Below are positions 54,504 through 64,000 of a DNA stretch of 64,000 bases, in pieces (the first letter of the stretch is position 1; each line of letters opens with the position of its first letter). The stretch is from Streptacidiphilus sp. 4-A2 (GTDB lineage: Bacteria; Actinomycetota; Actinomycetes; Streptomycetales; Streptomycetaceae): assembly GCA_014284505.1 (NCBI GenBank), contig JAAFYY010000001.1, positions 3,472,001 to 3,536,000 on the forward strand, given 5' to 3'. The position numbers were made by a program, and so were the translations under genes. The notes under the pieces were generated by a model, which had not been told where the DNA came from, searched no databases, and saw nothing but the letters and a program-made list of their open reading frames with translations.

Positions 54504-55209
54504 ATGGAGAGCACAGCGGCCCGGCCCGGACGACGGGTGTGGGCGGAGCGGGGCAGTCTGGCCGCGGCCGGGCTGCTCACCGCGGCGGCCCTGCTGTTCG
54601 TGCCGACCCCGGCGCAGGCCCAGCCGCGCTCGGCCTGCCCGGCGCCGCTCGGGGCGGGCTCGGCGGCATCGTCCGCTGCGCACCCGACGCGCGGGCGCGG
54701 ATGCTCGGCCTGGCCGTGGTGGCGGTGGCGCTGGACGCGCTGGGCACCCCCTACGCCTGGGGCGGCGGCAGCACCGAGGGGCCGACCCTGGGCTACTGCG
54801 ACGGGGTGAACGGCTATCTGGGCGGGGTGTGCCAGGCCGACCACACCGTCGGCTTCGACTGCAGCGGGCTGGCCCGTTACGCCTGGTACCAGGGGAGCGG
54901 CGGCACGGTGCTGCTGCCGCGCCACAGCTCCTGGCAGTACGACCGCGGCCCGCAGCTGGACCGGCACCAGCTCATCCCGGCGACCTGCTGTTCTTCGCCG
55001 AACCCGGCGGGCCGATCCACCATGTCGGCATCTACCTGGGCGGCGGGGCCATGCTCCACGCCGAACGTACCGGCACCCTGGTGCGGATCCTGCCCGACGT
55101 GCTGCACAACCCCTACTGGGGACCGCGGTTCGTCGGCGCGTCCCGGCCGCAGGCCGACCCGCAGCCGTCCGGGCCGGTCAGCGGGACGGACGCGCCAGAT
55201 AGGAGCTGA
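54504..55209 (+). CDS. Secreted NlpC/P60 cell-wall peptidase (frameshifted)
   Basis: About 235 residues, exported (Arg patch, AAAGLLTAAALLFVPTPAQA). The NlpC/P60 catalytic Cys is in FDCSGLARYAW and the His in GPIHHVGIYLG, with TPYAWGGGS upstream as in the family. It would cut peptidoglycan peptides. Breaks near 54662 and 54985 are single losses. ATG 54504 follows GGAGGAG. Its 3' end overlaps the end of the convergent amidase by 32 bp, and both enzymes act on the cell wall. Confidence 0.87.
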
Positions 55210-56158
55210 TCCCGGCGGCGATGCCCTGGGCCGCCGACTCCCGCCAGGCCGGGGTGGTCATCCGCCCGGCGTCGGCCGGGTTGGCCATGTTGCCGCACTC
55301 GATGAAGACCGCCGGCACGGTGGACAGATTGAGGCCGCCGAGGTCGCTCCGGACGACCAGCGCGGTGCCCTCGCCGAGATAGGTCGAGCGGGCCTCGCCG
55401 GTGGCGGAGCTGTAGGCGGAGCGCAGCGCCAGGCCGAGCTCGCGGGAGGGGGCGACGATCGGCCGGGTGTCGGCGGCCCCGGCCACCACCGTCGCGGGCA
55501 GGATCACATGGAAGCCGTAGCCGTCCGGCGGGGCCCCGTCGGCGTGGATGGACACCGCCGCGTCGGCGTGGGCCCGGGTCGCGATCGCCGCCCGCTCGTC
55601 GACGCAGGGCCCCCAGGCCCGGTCACCGTTCTGGGTGAACACCACCCTCGCGCCCTCGGCCCGCAGAATCGTTCCGGCCCGGCGGGCCACGTCCAGGTTG
55701 AACTCGGCCTCGGTGTAGCCGCCCGCGGTGGCGGTGCCGGTGGTGTTGCAGGCCTTGCGGCCGTTGCCGACATCGACCAGCCGGCTGATCTCGGCCAGGT
55801 GCGTGGAGTTGCCCGGATTGTGGCCCGGGTCGAGCACCACCGTCCGGCCCGCCAGCGGCAGCGGCGCCTGCCCCGCCGAACCGCCGCCGGCCAGGCCGCC
55901 CGCCAGGCCGCCGACCAGCGCACCGGCCATCAGCACCGGCGCCACAGCCGCCGCCAGCAACCCGGCCCCCGCCGACACCACACCGCCCACAGCCGACCTC
56001 CCGTCACCACCCCCGGCCACCCCGGGAGCAGCCCAGTCGACCACACGGCCGCCCCGCGGCACCGGGACGGCACCGGGCTTGTCCCCCGTCCGGCCGCGCC
56101 CCCGGCGTCCACCCGGGCGGACCGGCGGCGCTTCGGGCGCCGCGAATGCGGGGAGCAT
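55178..56158 (-). CDS. N-acetylmuramoyl-L-alanine amidase (Amidase_3)
   Basis: An intact 326-residue zinc amidase. An Arg/Gly-rich cytoplasmic lead and a hydrophobic anchor (AGAGLLAAAVAPVLMAGALV) precede the catalytic domain. Metal and catalytic residues lie in VVLDPGHNPGN (His), YTEAEFNL (Glu), SIHADGAP (His) and FIECGNM (Glu). It removes the peptide stem from muramic acid outside the membrane. It is convergent with NlpC/P60 (tails overlap by 32 bp) and divergent from the PfkB kinase. The ATG 56158 lies within a GGAGCATGCTCC palindrome (56152-56163). Confidence 0.9.
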   Translation of the reverse strand: MLPAFAAPEAPPVRPGGRRGRGRTGDKPGAVPVPRGGRVVDWAAPGVAGGGDGRSAVGGVVSAGAGLLAAAVAPVLMAGALVGGLAGGLAGGGSAGQAPLPLAGRTVVLDPGHNPGNSTHLAEISRLVDVGNGRKACNTTGTATAGGYTEAEFNLDVARRAGTILRAEGARVVFTQNGDRAWGPCVDERAAIATRAHADAAVSIHADGAPPDGYGFHVILPATVVAGAADTRPIVAPSRELGLALRSAYSSATGEARSTYLGEGTALVVRSDLGGLNLSTVPAVFIECGNMANPADAGRMTTPAWRESAAQGIAAGISSYLARPSR

Positions 56159-56199
56159 GCTCCAGCGCCCGGGAGCGCCGGGCCGGAAGGGACGTCAGT

Positions 56200-57155
56200 A
56201 TGCGCGGCGGCACAGGCGACGACGGAACCAGCCCGACGGGCACCGGGCCCGGATGCGAGGTGCTGGTGGTCGGGGCCTACTTCGCCGACCTGGTCTTCCA
56301 GGGCCTGGGTCGGCCGGTACAGCCGGGCACCGAGGTCTTCGCCACCGCGCTGGACCTGCTGCCCGGCGGGGCGTTCACCCCGGCGATGGCCCTGCACCGG
56401 CTGGGACACCGGGTGGTGTGGGCCGCCGACTTCGGCGAGGACCTGTTCAGCCAGGGGGTACTGGCGGCCGCCCGGACGGAGGGTCTGGACGAGCGGGGCT
56501 TTCGCCACCACCCCCGCCCGCTGCGCAGCGTGACGGCCTCACTGTCGTACCCGGGCGACCGGGCGATGGTCAGCTTCCAGGACGAGATCGCCCCGCGACC
56601 GCTGGCCGCGCTGGTCCGCCGGTACCGTCCGCGGTTACTGCTGCTACCGCAACTCCACTACGGGCCAACGGTTTCGGCCGCGCTGCGGGAGGTCCGCCGA
56701 CTGGGCGCCGAGGTCTTCATGGACTGCCAGGACGTCCCCGGGGCCGTGGGCGACCCGCTGCTCCGCGAGACCCTCGCCGAGGTGGATGTGTTCGCCCCCA
56801 ACGCGGACGAGGCGGTACGGCTGACCGGTGCGGACACCCTGGACGCCGCGTTGGACCTGCTCACCCCGCTGGTACGCACGCTGCTGGTGAAGCGCGGCGC
56901 CCTGGGCGCGTGCGTGGTGAGCGCGGCAGGCGGTACGACGTCCCGGCCGTTCCGGTCGAGCCGGTGGACACCACCGCCGCCGGGGACTGCTTCAACGCCG
57001 GTTTCCTGCACGCCAGGCTGGCGGGCGAGCAGCCGGCCGACTGCCTGGCCGCGGCGGTGGCCTGCGGCGCCGCCGCGACCACCGGCCCCGGCTCCCGGCA
57101 GGCGCTGGACCGGGCCGGGCTCCGGCGGTGGCGCTCCAGGGTGCCGCTTGGCTGA
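56200..57155 (+). CDS. PfkB family carbohydrate kinase (one frameshift, TTA codon)
   Basis: About 319 residues, ribokinase/PfkB family. The N-terminus VVGAYFADLVFQGL and the glycine block LLPGGAFTPAMALHRLG match the first signature; the second signature DTTAAGDCFNAGFLHARL holds the catalytic Asp. VFAPNADEAVRLTG is the nucleotide-side block. It phosphorylates a sugar or nucleoside in the cytosol; specificity unknown. A base is missing near 56937. Codon 146 is TTA (56635-56637), suggesting bldA dependence. ATG 56200 follows GGAAGGGA. Confidence 0.87.
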
Positions 57156-57252
57156 CACCCGCACCGGCAGTCGCCGGACCGCCCCACCGCCACCGCGGCG
57201 CAGGCGCCCACCCCACCGCCACCACGGCGTGCACCCAGAGCGACACTCCGGC

Positions 57253-57281
57253 TTCAACCGGTTGTCGGCCTGTGTTAGCGT
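57253..57281 (+). promoter_or_regulatory. Candidate promoter of the ggpPS-like gene
   Basis: TTCAAC (57253-57258), 17 nt, TAGCGT (57276-57281). A start near 57288 would place the hairpin at 57302-57331 in the 5' leader. Confidence 0.5.
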
Positions 57282-57301
57282 GAAACGATCCTGAACCTCA
57301 G

Positions 57302-57331
57302 ATGCGCCCCGGACGTCCGACCGGGGCGCAT
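57302..57331. terminator. Leader hairpin or terminator before ggpPS-like gene
   Basis: ATGCGCCCCGG and CCGGGGCGCAT form a perfect 11-bp stem with an 8-nt loop. It could end PfkB transcription, or act as an attenuator in the leader of the next gene. Confidence 0.65.
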
Positions 57332-57407
57332 TCGCGCGTGCGATCGGCGGGGGCGGAGCCATGGCGTGGACCGGGCCGACAGGACCCCTGCCTGTGGAGG
57401 GGAGCAG

Positions 57408-59492
57408 ATGAAGGTCCTGGTCACCGATCTGGACGGGACGTTACTCGGGGGTGACCGCGCCGGCCAGGCCCGGCTGCATGCGGCGCTGACCCGCCATCCG
57501 GAAGTGACCGTGGTCTTCGCGACCGGGCGCGGGCTGCCCTCGGTGCGGGAGGTGCTGACCGATCCGCTGACGCCGGGACCCCGGTGGATCATCGCCGATG
57601 TGGGGGCCAGTGTCATCGACGGCGCGGACCTCACCCCGGTCCGCGAGCTCCAGGACCGGCTCCGGGCCGGCTGGCCGGAGCGGGCCCGGTGCGGGCGGCG
57701 CTGGAGCGCTTCCCCGAGCTGAGCTACCAGCACGGCGTGGCCCAGGACGGCCGCTGTTCCTTCCTGCTGAGCCGCGACCGGCTCTCCCGTGAACTCATCG
57801 ACGCGGTGGCCGAGTTGGGGTGCGGCTGGCTGTACTCGGGGGACTGCTGGTTCGATGTGCTGCCGCCCGGCGCGGGCAAGGGGAACGCCCTGGCCGCGCT
57901 TGCCGCCAGGGAGCACTGGCCGATGCCGGAGGTACTGGTCGCCGGTGACTCCCTGAACGACCTGTCGCTGTTCGGCCTGGGCGCGCACGGGGTGATCGTG
58001 GGCAACGCCGAACCCGCCCTGCTCGCCGCCGTACCCCCGGACGAGCGGATCCACCGGCCCCGGCAGCACGGAGCAGCGGGGATTCTGACGGCGCTTCAGC
58101 GTCTCGGCTGGGTGGAGCGGGAGTACCCGCTGGTCATCGGCTACCACCGGCCGCCGGTCAACTGGACCCCGGACGGCGGCTGGCGGCCGCCGACCAGCCC
58201 CAACGGGATCCTGCCCACCCTGCGCAGCGTGCTCGCGGCGGACTCCGGGGATGATCCGGCGGCGGTCTGGGCCACCGCCTCGGTCGCCGGTCCGGACGGC
58301 CCCGTGCCGGAGGAGGCACACAACACGGGGCTGCCGCTCTCCTTCGTCCGGCTCAGTCCGGCCCAGTGGTCCGGCTACTTCCACCGCGCCTGCAAGGACA
58401 CGCTGTGGCCGGTCCTGCTGTCCCAGCCGCAGCGGATGGGTTTCGACCCGGATTCCTGGATCCGCTACCGGCAGGTCAACGCGCGTTTCGCCGAGCACAT
58501 CAGTGCCTGCGCCGAGCCGGGTGCCACGGTCTGGCTGCACGACTACAACCTGTGGCTGGTCCCGGGGCTGCTCCGGCCGACCCGCCCCGACCTGCGGATC
58601 GGGCTGTTCCACCACACCCCCTTCCCGGCGCCCGACGTGGTGGCCGCGCTGCCCACCGCCGCCGAGATCCGCGCTTCGCTGTCCTCCCTGGACTGGGCCG
58701 GATTCCACACCGAGGCCTTCGCCGACAACTTCCGCCGGACCCTCGCGGACGTCGCCGTGGCGCCCCGGGTGGGGGTGCACCCGCTGGGTGTCGACCGGGA
58801 GGCCATCGCCGCGCTGGCCCGCAGCCGCAGGCCAGGTCCCCGGCCGTCGGGCGGGATGCTGGTGCTGTCCGTCGAGCGTCTGGACTACGCCAAGGCCCCG
58901 GTGGAGAAGGTCGAAGCGGTCGCCGCGCTGCTGCGCCGGCACCCCTGCTTGCGTGGACGCCTGCGGTTCCGGCTGGTCTGCCCGCCGCCCGAACCGGGCA
59001 TCACCGCCCACGAGGCCACCCGGCGGAGGCTGGAACGCCGCATCACCGAGGTCAACCGCGCCTGGGGCGACGCCACCTGGCAGCCGGTCGAGTACCTGCC
59101 GGTCAGCCTGCCCTTCACCGAGGTGGTGGATCACTACCTGGGCGCCGACGTGTTCTGGGTGACCTCCCTCCAGGACGGGATGAATCTGACCTCCAAGGAG
59201 TTCGTCGCCGCGCAGGAGGCCGTGGGCGGCGCCGGGGTGCTGGTGCTGTCCCGGCACACCGGCGCCGCCGAACAGCTGGGCGGCGCCGCCCTGTTGACCG
59301 ACCCCGGCAGCCCGGAGGACCTCCGGCGGACGCTGCACCGGGCGCTGACGCTCGCCCCCGGGAGCGCCGCGAGCGCTTGCGGCGGCTGTCCGTGCTGCTG
59401 GGGCACCGCCGCCCGGCGGACTGGCCGCCGACATCATCAGCGCCATCGGCCGCCCACGCCCGGGGACGGCTATCCGGCCAGCCGGACGGTGA
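57408..59492 (+). CDS. ggpPS: Bifunctional glucosylglycerol-phosphate phosphatase/synthase-like enzyme (frameshifted)
   Basis: About 695 residues, cytosolic. The N-terminal HAD phosphatase (DLDGTLLGGD, later AGDSLNDLSLFG) is followed by a GT20 glycosyltransferase with SPNGILPTLRSV, WLHDYNLWLVPGLLR, GLFHHTPFPAPDVV, VERLDYAKAP and LQDGMNLTSKEFVA. HAD before GT20 and the SPNG motif fit GgpPS, which makes the osmolyte glucosylglycerol; fused trehalose enzymes have the reverse order. Trehalose-phosphate chemistry remains the alternative. Breaks near 57690, 59360 and 59430. Codon 12 is TTA (57441-57443). ATG 57408 follows GGAGGGGAG. Its 3' end overlaps the convergent kinase gene. Confidence 0.78.
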
Positions 59493-60844
59493 CTTCCGGT
59501 GCCACTGCCGACCGCGCTGTAGGCGGCAGGCTCCTGCGCGCAGACCCGGTGCTGCGCGGTGCCCGGCTCGGGGCACTCGCCGACCAGCACCCGCAGCACC
59601 CGCAACCGGTGCGCGCGCAGGTCGGCCCGCGCGGCGGGCAGGGTACTGCCGGCCAGGTTCGGGGTGGTCACCTGGGCGACCCCGGTCTCCGCCACGGCGG
59701 CGGCCGCCGCCGCGGGCTTGGGCGTGGAACCGGTGGCGCCGTAGACGACCACGGCAGCGACCAGCGCCGCGGTCACGCCCCGAGCACCACCCAGCGGGCC
59801 CGCCCGCGCCGGTCCGCCTGCCGCTCCGCCCGCCGGGACCGCCCGGCGGGCGGAGCGGCGGCAGCGGGGACCGCTCCGGTGACGTGGGCATCCACGGCGA
59901 AGGCGCCGACAGCGGCGGCTCCGGTCGCCGCGGCTCCGGTCGCGGTGGCTCCGGGCGCGGTGGCTCCGGTGGCGGTGGCTCCCGACACCCGCTCCGGTCC
60001 CCGGCCAGCCGGCCGAGCAGCAGCTCGACCTCGGCGCGCATCTCCGCCGCGCTGCCGAAGCGCTGCTCACGGTCCTTGGCCAGCGCCCGCAGCACCAGCG
60101 CGTCACAGCGCCGGTCCACGGCCGGGCTGCGCGCCGAGGGCGGCTCGGGCTGCTCCCGCAGCTGCTGCCAGGCCACCTCCAGCGGGGTGTCACCGAGGAA
60201 CGGCGGCGCCCGGTGAGCAGTTCGTACAGCAGGCAGCCGACCGAGTACAGGTCGGCCCGGGCGTCGACCTTCTCGCCGCGCGCCTGCTCCGGGGAGAGGT
60301 ACTCGGCGGTCCCGACCACCATCGCGGTCCGGGTCAGGTCCATCCCGACCTGGTCCAGCAGCCGGGCGATGCCGAAGTCCATCACCTTGACCTGGCCGTC
60401 CTGGGTGAGCATCACATTCGCGGGCTTGATGTCCCGGTGCACCAGGCCGTGGGCGTGGGCGTGCACCAGTCCGTCCAGGACGCCGCCGGCCAGCTCCAGC
60501 GCCCTGCACTGCTCCAGGCCCTGCTCGGCGCGCAGCAGGTCCAGCAGAGTGGTGCCGGGGACGTACTCCATCACCAGGTAGGGCAGCGCCGTGCCGCCGA
60601 CCAGGTCCTCGCCGCTGTCGAAGACGGCCACGATCGCCGGGTCGTTCAACGAGGCCGCGGACAGCGCCTCCTGCCGGAACCTGGCCCGGAAGGAGGGGTC
60701 CGCGGCCATGTCGGGGCGCATCACCTTGACCGCGACCAGGCGGTCGAGCCGCTGGTCCCGGGCCAGGTGCACCTCGGCCATGCCTCCGCGCCCCAGCAGT
60801 CCGGCCATGGCGTAACGCCCCCCGAGCACCCGCTCCTGCTCCAT
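59470..60844 (-). CDS. Membrane Ser/Thr protein kinase with PASTA-like tail (frameshifted)
   Basis: Hanks-type kinase, about 460 residues. LLGRGGMAEVHLARD is the glycine loop, VAVKVM the ATP Lys, LVHRDIKPANVM the catalytic loop, KVMDFGIARL the DFG, and VGTAEYLSPEQARG the activation segment. A Pro/Glu-rich linker of 12-bp-type repeats, a membrane segment (GVTAALVAAVVVYGATG) and one extracellular PASTA-like unit (PNLAGSTLPAARADLRAH, ending in VTVRLAG at 59470) follow. Breaks near 60210, 60000, 59780 and 59500. ATG 60844 is chosen over GTG 60850 for ribosome-site spacing. Confidence 0.87.
59925..59990 (-). repeat. 12-bp-type tandem repeats in the kinase linker
   Basis: Degenerate copies of ggctccggtcgcggt encode Pro-Glu-Pro-Pro-Arg-type repeats between the kinase domain and the membrane segment. 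Confidence 0.7.
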
Positions 60845-61004
60845 CTCCACCTCTCCAGTCCACCCGCCGGTGCCGGACCCGACACGTCGGCCGCACGGTA
60901 GGGGCTGTTCTTGTGGAAACCATGTGCCCGGCCGGAACGCTCCTCCAGGGCGTCCAGTGGCACCGTGCCCCAGGAGCGGAGCGCCCCGGCCGGTGGGCCG
61001 GCGG

Positions 61005-61859
61005 CTAGCGGGCGGCCGGCAGGTAGTAGGGGTGGTTGTGCGCGGCCACCGGCGGGGACTGGTAGCTCCAGGCCGCCGCCGCGGGCCGGCCCGATCAGCG
61101 CGGTCAGATCGGCTCCGATTTCCGACGTCACGTCATGAACCGTCAGCCGTATCCGGCGTGCCTGCTCGGGTGACAACGAGCGGTACTGGTAGGGCTGGTA
61201 GACGTTCATCGGCCCGGCCAGCGCCCGCCCGTCCGCGTCAGTCCCGTAGCCGGTGATCGGGGTGTTGTTGACCGGCGTGCGGTCGAGCCCGTCCAGGTCG
61301 GCGTCGAAGCCGAACAGCGGCTCCGGGTCCCGGTCGAGCCCGGTGCCGTCGGTGCTGAACGCGGCCCGCTTGCAGGTCACCGACCAGGACTCGCCCGCGG
61401 GTCCGTTCAGCGAGGGCATGGACGCCTCGAACCAGGCCGGGTACTTGGGCTCGCCGTAGAGCCTGGTTCCGGCGTCGATGGCCAGCGGGTTGTCGCACAG
61501 CACATGCAGCCGGGCGATCCCGAGCAGCTTGGTCTGGTCCGCCCCATGCGCGAATTGACTGTATGTCAGCTCGGCCAGCCGGTCGGCCGAGGCAGTGGGA
61601 AGGCGATGACGCTGAACTCCACCTCCTGGGTGATCCCGGCGCCGTTGGCGTACTGGGCGAAGTAGAGCTGGTAGTTGAGCGTGGCGCAGGCCAGTCCGTC
61701 GAACTCGGCGAGCGTCAGCTCGGGGTGGCGCTCGGCCAGCAGCTTCCGCGCCGGGGCCGGGTCGACCAGCCAGTCGGCCCCGATGTTGTGCAACGCCCCG
61801 TAGTGGAAGGGGAGTTGGTAGGGCGCGGCAACAGCAGGCAGGGAGAGGTCGGGATTCAT
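61005..61859 (-). CDS. Acetoacetate-decarboxylase-like protein (frameshifted)
   Basis: About 284 residues, cytosolic. GTRLYGEPKYPAWFEASMPS resembles the lysine-containing (G-x-P-K) strand of the acetoacetate decarboxylase fold, and TEVEFSVIAFPL-type and MNVYQPYQYRSLSP strands flank it; the match is suggestive only. The start codon overlaps the GMC oxidoreductase stop (ATGA), so the two are translationally coupled, and AGGAGC lies upstream. Breaks near 61600 and 61085. A role with the oxidoreductase in one pathway is likely; the reaction is unknown. Confidence 0.65.
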
Positions 61860-63720
61860 CGGACGGTGTGCTCCTCGCGGGGTGACGACGGCCCGGCGGG
61901 CCCGGCTCAGTTCGCGGTCGATCCCCTCGGCGCTGCGCAGGGTGATCGCGGCCATGGTGAGCGTCGGATTGGAGGTACCGAGGGAGGGCATGCTGCCGCA
62001 GCCCACGGCGTACAGGTTGGGTGGTCCCAGCAGCGCTGCCAGGAGTCGACCACGGAGTCGGCGGGCCGGCTGCCCATGATGTGGGTGCCGGCGCCGTGCC
62101 CGGCGCCGCGGTAGGTGTAGGGGCGGCCCCGGTACTCGAACCAGCCCGGCGCGCCGGGCCCGGGCCGGTAGCTGCTGTGGTCCTCGGCCCCGAGCAGCCC
62201 GAAGATCTGGTCGGAGACCGCCTTGGCGGCCGCCATCCCGGCCTTGACGTGGTCCGACAGGTCGTAGTGGAGCACCGGCCGGGGGTTGCCCAGCCGGTCC
62301 GGATGCCGGTGGTCGAGGGTGACCCGGTTGGCCGGGTCGGCGCTCTGCTCCATCTCGAACTGGAGCGCGAACTGGCGGCCGACACGGTCGCCGACCATCT
62401 GCCGCAGCCGCCTGCCGAACAGGCCGCGGCCGTCCGGCGCGGCCGGATCGCCGGCGCGCAGCAGCGCCGCGAGCTCCGCGTCCGGCGGGGCGGCGGCCCA
62501 GCCCCAGCCCCAGTTGCCGATCTCGATCCGGAACGGGGCCCGGACGGCGCGGGCCGGACCGAAGCGGAAGCCCTCCAGTCCGGAGGTGGAGCCCGGTCCC
62601 CGGTAGGCGCCGACCGGCTCCGGCATCAGGCCCCAGGTGAGCAGCACCGGGTGGTCCATCAGATTGCGTCCGACCTGGTCGCTGGAGTTGCCGAGGCCCG
62701 AGGCGAGCAGCAGCCGGGCGTTCTCGATCGCGTGCGCGGCGAGCACCACCACCTGGGCGTGCGCGGTGTGCGCGGTGGGGCTCCCCTGGCCGGTCCCGGC
62801 CGGGTCCGAATAGCGCTGGTACTCGACCCCGGTGACCCGCCCGGCGGGGTCCGCGAGCACCCGGCCGACCACCGCGCGGGTGAGCAGCGCGACCGACGGG
62901 CCCCAGCGCGCCTGGGTACGGGGGGGGTGTACTTGGCCCCGGTGGGACAGACCGGGATGCAGCTGGCGCTTCCGGCGCAGGCGGGGCCGTACTCCGCGCC
63001 GGCCTCACTGTTGCGCCCGTGCGGGGTGCCGACCACCCGCAGCGTGGTGGCGTCGGCGGCGGTGGGGTCGCGCACCGTGCGGCCGTCCAGGGCGGCGGCC
63101 AGCACCCGGTCCAGATGGCTGGCGGGGATCGGGGCCATCGGGAAGGCGTAGTCGTCCGGGAAGGGCAGGCCGACCTCCGCGCGCTGCTCGGCGGCATCGC
63201 CGGACACCCCGATCTCGCGCTCCGCCTCGCGGTAGTAGGGCTCCAGCTCCTGGTAGCCGATGGGCCAGTCGCGGCCGTAGCCGAACTCCCCGGTGCGGAA
63301 GTCCTCCGGGTGCATCCGCGGGGTCAGCCCGGTCCAGGCCGTGCCGGTGCCGCCGTTGACCCGCAGATAGCCGCTGGCGTACGGCAGCGGGCCGCGCTGG
63401 AGGAAGTGCCCCTCGGCCCGGAAGCCGCCGTCCGGCTCCCCCACCAGGTCCAGCACCTCGGGTGAGGGGACCAGGGCGTTGCCGGCGATCGCCGCGCTGG
63501 GGACCTTGGCCAGGGCCCTGTGGAAGCGCTCCACCGCGACCGCGCGCTGCGCCTCCTGCTCTCCGCGCGCACCGGTCCCGGCCTCCAGCACCAGCACCCG
63601 GTGCCCGCGCCGGCCCAGCCGCGCGGCCAGCAGCGAGCCTGCTATGCCCGCGCCCACCACGATCACGTCGTAGTGCTCGTCCAGGGAACGTCCGGTGTCG
63701 CCCGGACGGGCCCGGCTCAC
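61856..63720 (-). CDS. GMC family FAD oxidoreductase (frameshifted)
   Basis: About 620 residues. The FAD site is VIVVGAGIAGSLLAARLGRR, the second GMC-like block is GYLRVNGGTGTAWTG, and ACAGSASCIPVCPTGAKYTP is a Cys-rich loop seen in the bacterial glucoside/gluconate dehydrogenase-like branch. Later: VVVLAAHAIENARLLLASG, DHPVLLTWG and the C-terminal GTHIMGSRPADSVVD with active-site His. Breaks near 62925 (C run), 62030 and 61870. The GTG start at 63720 overlaps the upstream gene's stop and its own stop overlaps the next start, so three genes are coupled. Confidence 0.85.
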
Positions 63721-64000
63721 CGGCGGACCCCTTCCGGCCCCGCGCAGGCAGCGACCGGAACGACCGGCGCGGCCGGCACCGGCGCGACGGCGACCGGTCC
63801 GACCGCGACCGGTACGGCGGCCGGCGGTATCAGCGCGGGCGGCTTGGCCCAGCTGCCGAAACCCGGGGCGGCGGTGCCCGGCGCATGGCCGCCCACCGCC
63901 CGCCAGAGCAGCCCCTGCGCATAGGTCCGGGCCGTGGGGGGCAGCGGGTCGCGGCCGCCGGTCAGGCCCAGGGAGCGGCAGACCGGCTCCGGCAGGCCGG
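63717..64000 (-). CDS. C-terminal part of an unknown protein (5' end off window)
   Basis: The last 94 residues of a gene that enters from beyond 64000. The visible part begins GLPEPVCRSLGLTGGRDPLP and ends in a Pro/Val/Ala-rich tail. Its TGA overlaps the GTG start of the GMC gene (GTGA), so it is the first visible gene of this operon. In related coupled GMC operons the partner is often a small subunit or maturation protein, but nothing in this fragment identifies one. Confidence 0.7.
   Translation of the reverse strand, partial: GLPEPVCRSLGLTGGRDPLPPTARTYAQGLLWRAVGGHAPGTAAPGFGSWAKPPALIPPAAVPVAVGPVAVAPVPAAPVVPVAACAGPEGVRR

Noticed and set aside
56152..56163. Palindrome GGAGCATGCTCC as an operator for the amidase/PfkB pair
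   Set aside because: It includes the amidase start codon and occurs once, so chance overlap of start and ribosome sequence is a sufficient explanation.
57275..60850. One long minus-strand frame joining the kinase N-terminus to sequence opposite the ggpPS-like gene
   Set aside because: It arises because a kinase frameshift lets the wrong frame run on; only the kinase part has homology.
61566..63197. Apparent fusion of the GMC oxidoreductase and the decarboxylase-like protein
   Set aside because: One C added near 61870 gives the oxidoreductase a stop that overlaps the next start as ATGA; separate coupled genes are more likely.

Overview
The window is very GC-rich, with short intergenic gaps, GTG and TTG starts next to ATG, rare TTA codons and many secreted proteins with Ala-rich signal peptides. 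This fits an actinobacterium of the Streptomycetaceae (Streptomyces, Kitasatospora or Streptacidiphilus type); the genus cannot be fixed from the sequence. I see no rRNA, tRNA, CRISPR array, prophage or insertion sequence. Most genes are interrupted by single-base shifts. Almost every one is repaired by adding one base to a run of C or G, so I read them as consensus errors, annotate full gene extents and list the breaks.

Left part (1-4.6 kb): a TetR regulator divergent from an SDR dehydrogenase, with a palindrome between them, then a Fur-type regulator divergent from catalase-peroxidase katG.

Sugar/glycan locus (4.6-18.6 kb): an operon on the minus strand runs ATPase - permease - lipoprotein binding protein - GH92 alpha-mannosidase fused to a beta-propeller. 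Next to it are two paralogous LacI regulators, a ROK sugar kinase, a secreted GH18 chitinase-like enzyme and a secreted PNGase A-type amidase. Four nearly identical operators built on GACAACGTTGTC lie before the ABC/GH92 operon, each lacI gene and the ROK kinase. I interpret this as a glycoprotein N-glycan and/or chito-oligosaccharide scavenging system.

Middle part (18.6-37 kb): a cold-shock protein, a CsoR/CstR-type sensor on its own operator, LysR with a TDT exporter, an MFS pump, a polysaccharide deacetylase, AraC with a hydrolase, MarC, a secreted cyclophilin, a BASS/ACR3-like transporter, a GAF-SpoIIE-ATPase phosphatase, LysR with cysteine dioxygenase and an FAD protein, a methyltransferase and a beta-lactamase-fold esterase.

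Right part (37-64 kb): a surface phospholipase C with PHO-box-like repeats and a glycerophosphodiesterase, a large secreted lectin-tailed protein, a polytopic membrane protein, a two-subunit Tat-exported molybdenum oxidoreductase, an S8-like protease, an MMPL transporter, NlpC/P60 and amidase cell-wall hydrolases, a PfkB kinase, a bifunctional glucosylglycerol-phosphate synthase/phosphatase-like enzyme, a PASTA-type Ser/Thr kinase, and a translationally coupled operon with a GMC oxidoreductase and an acetoacetate-decarboxylase-like protein that runs off the window.
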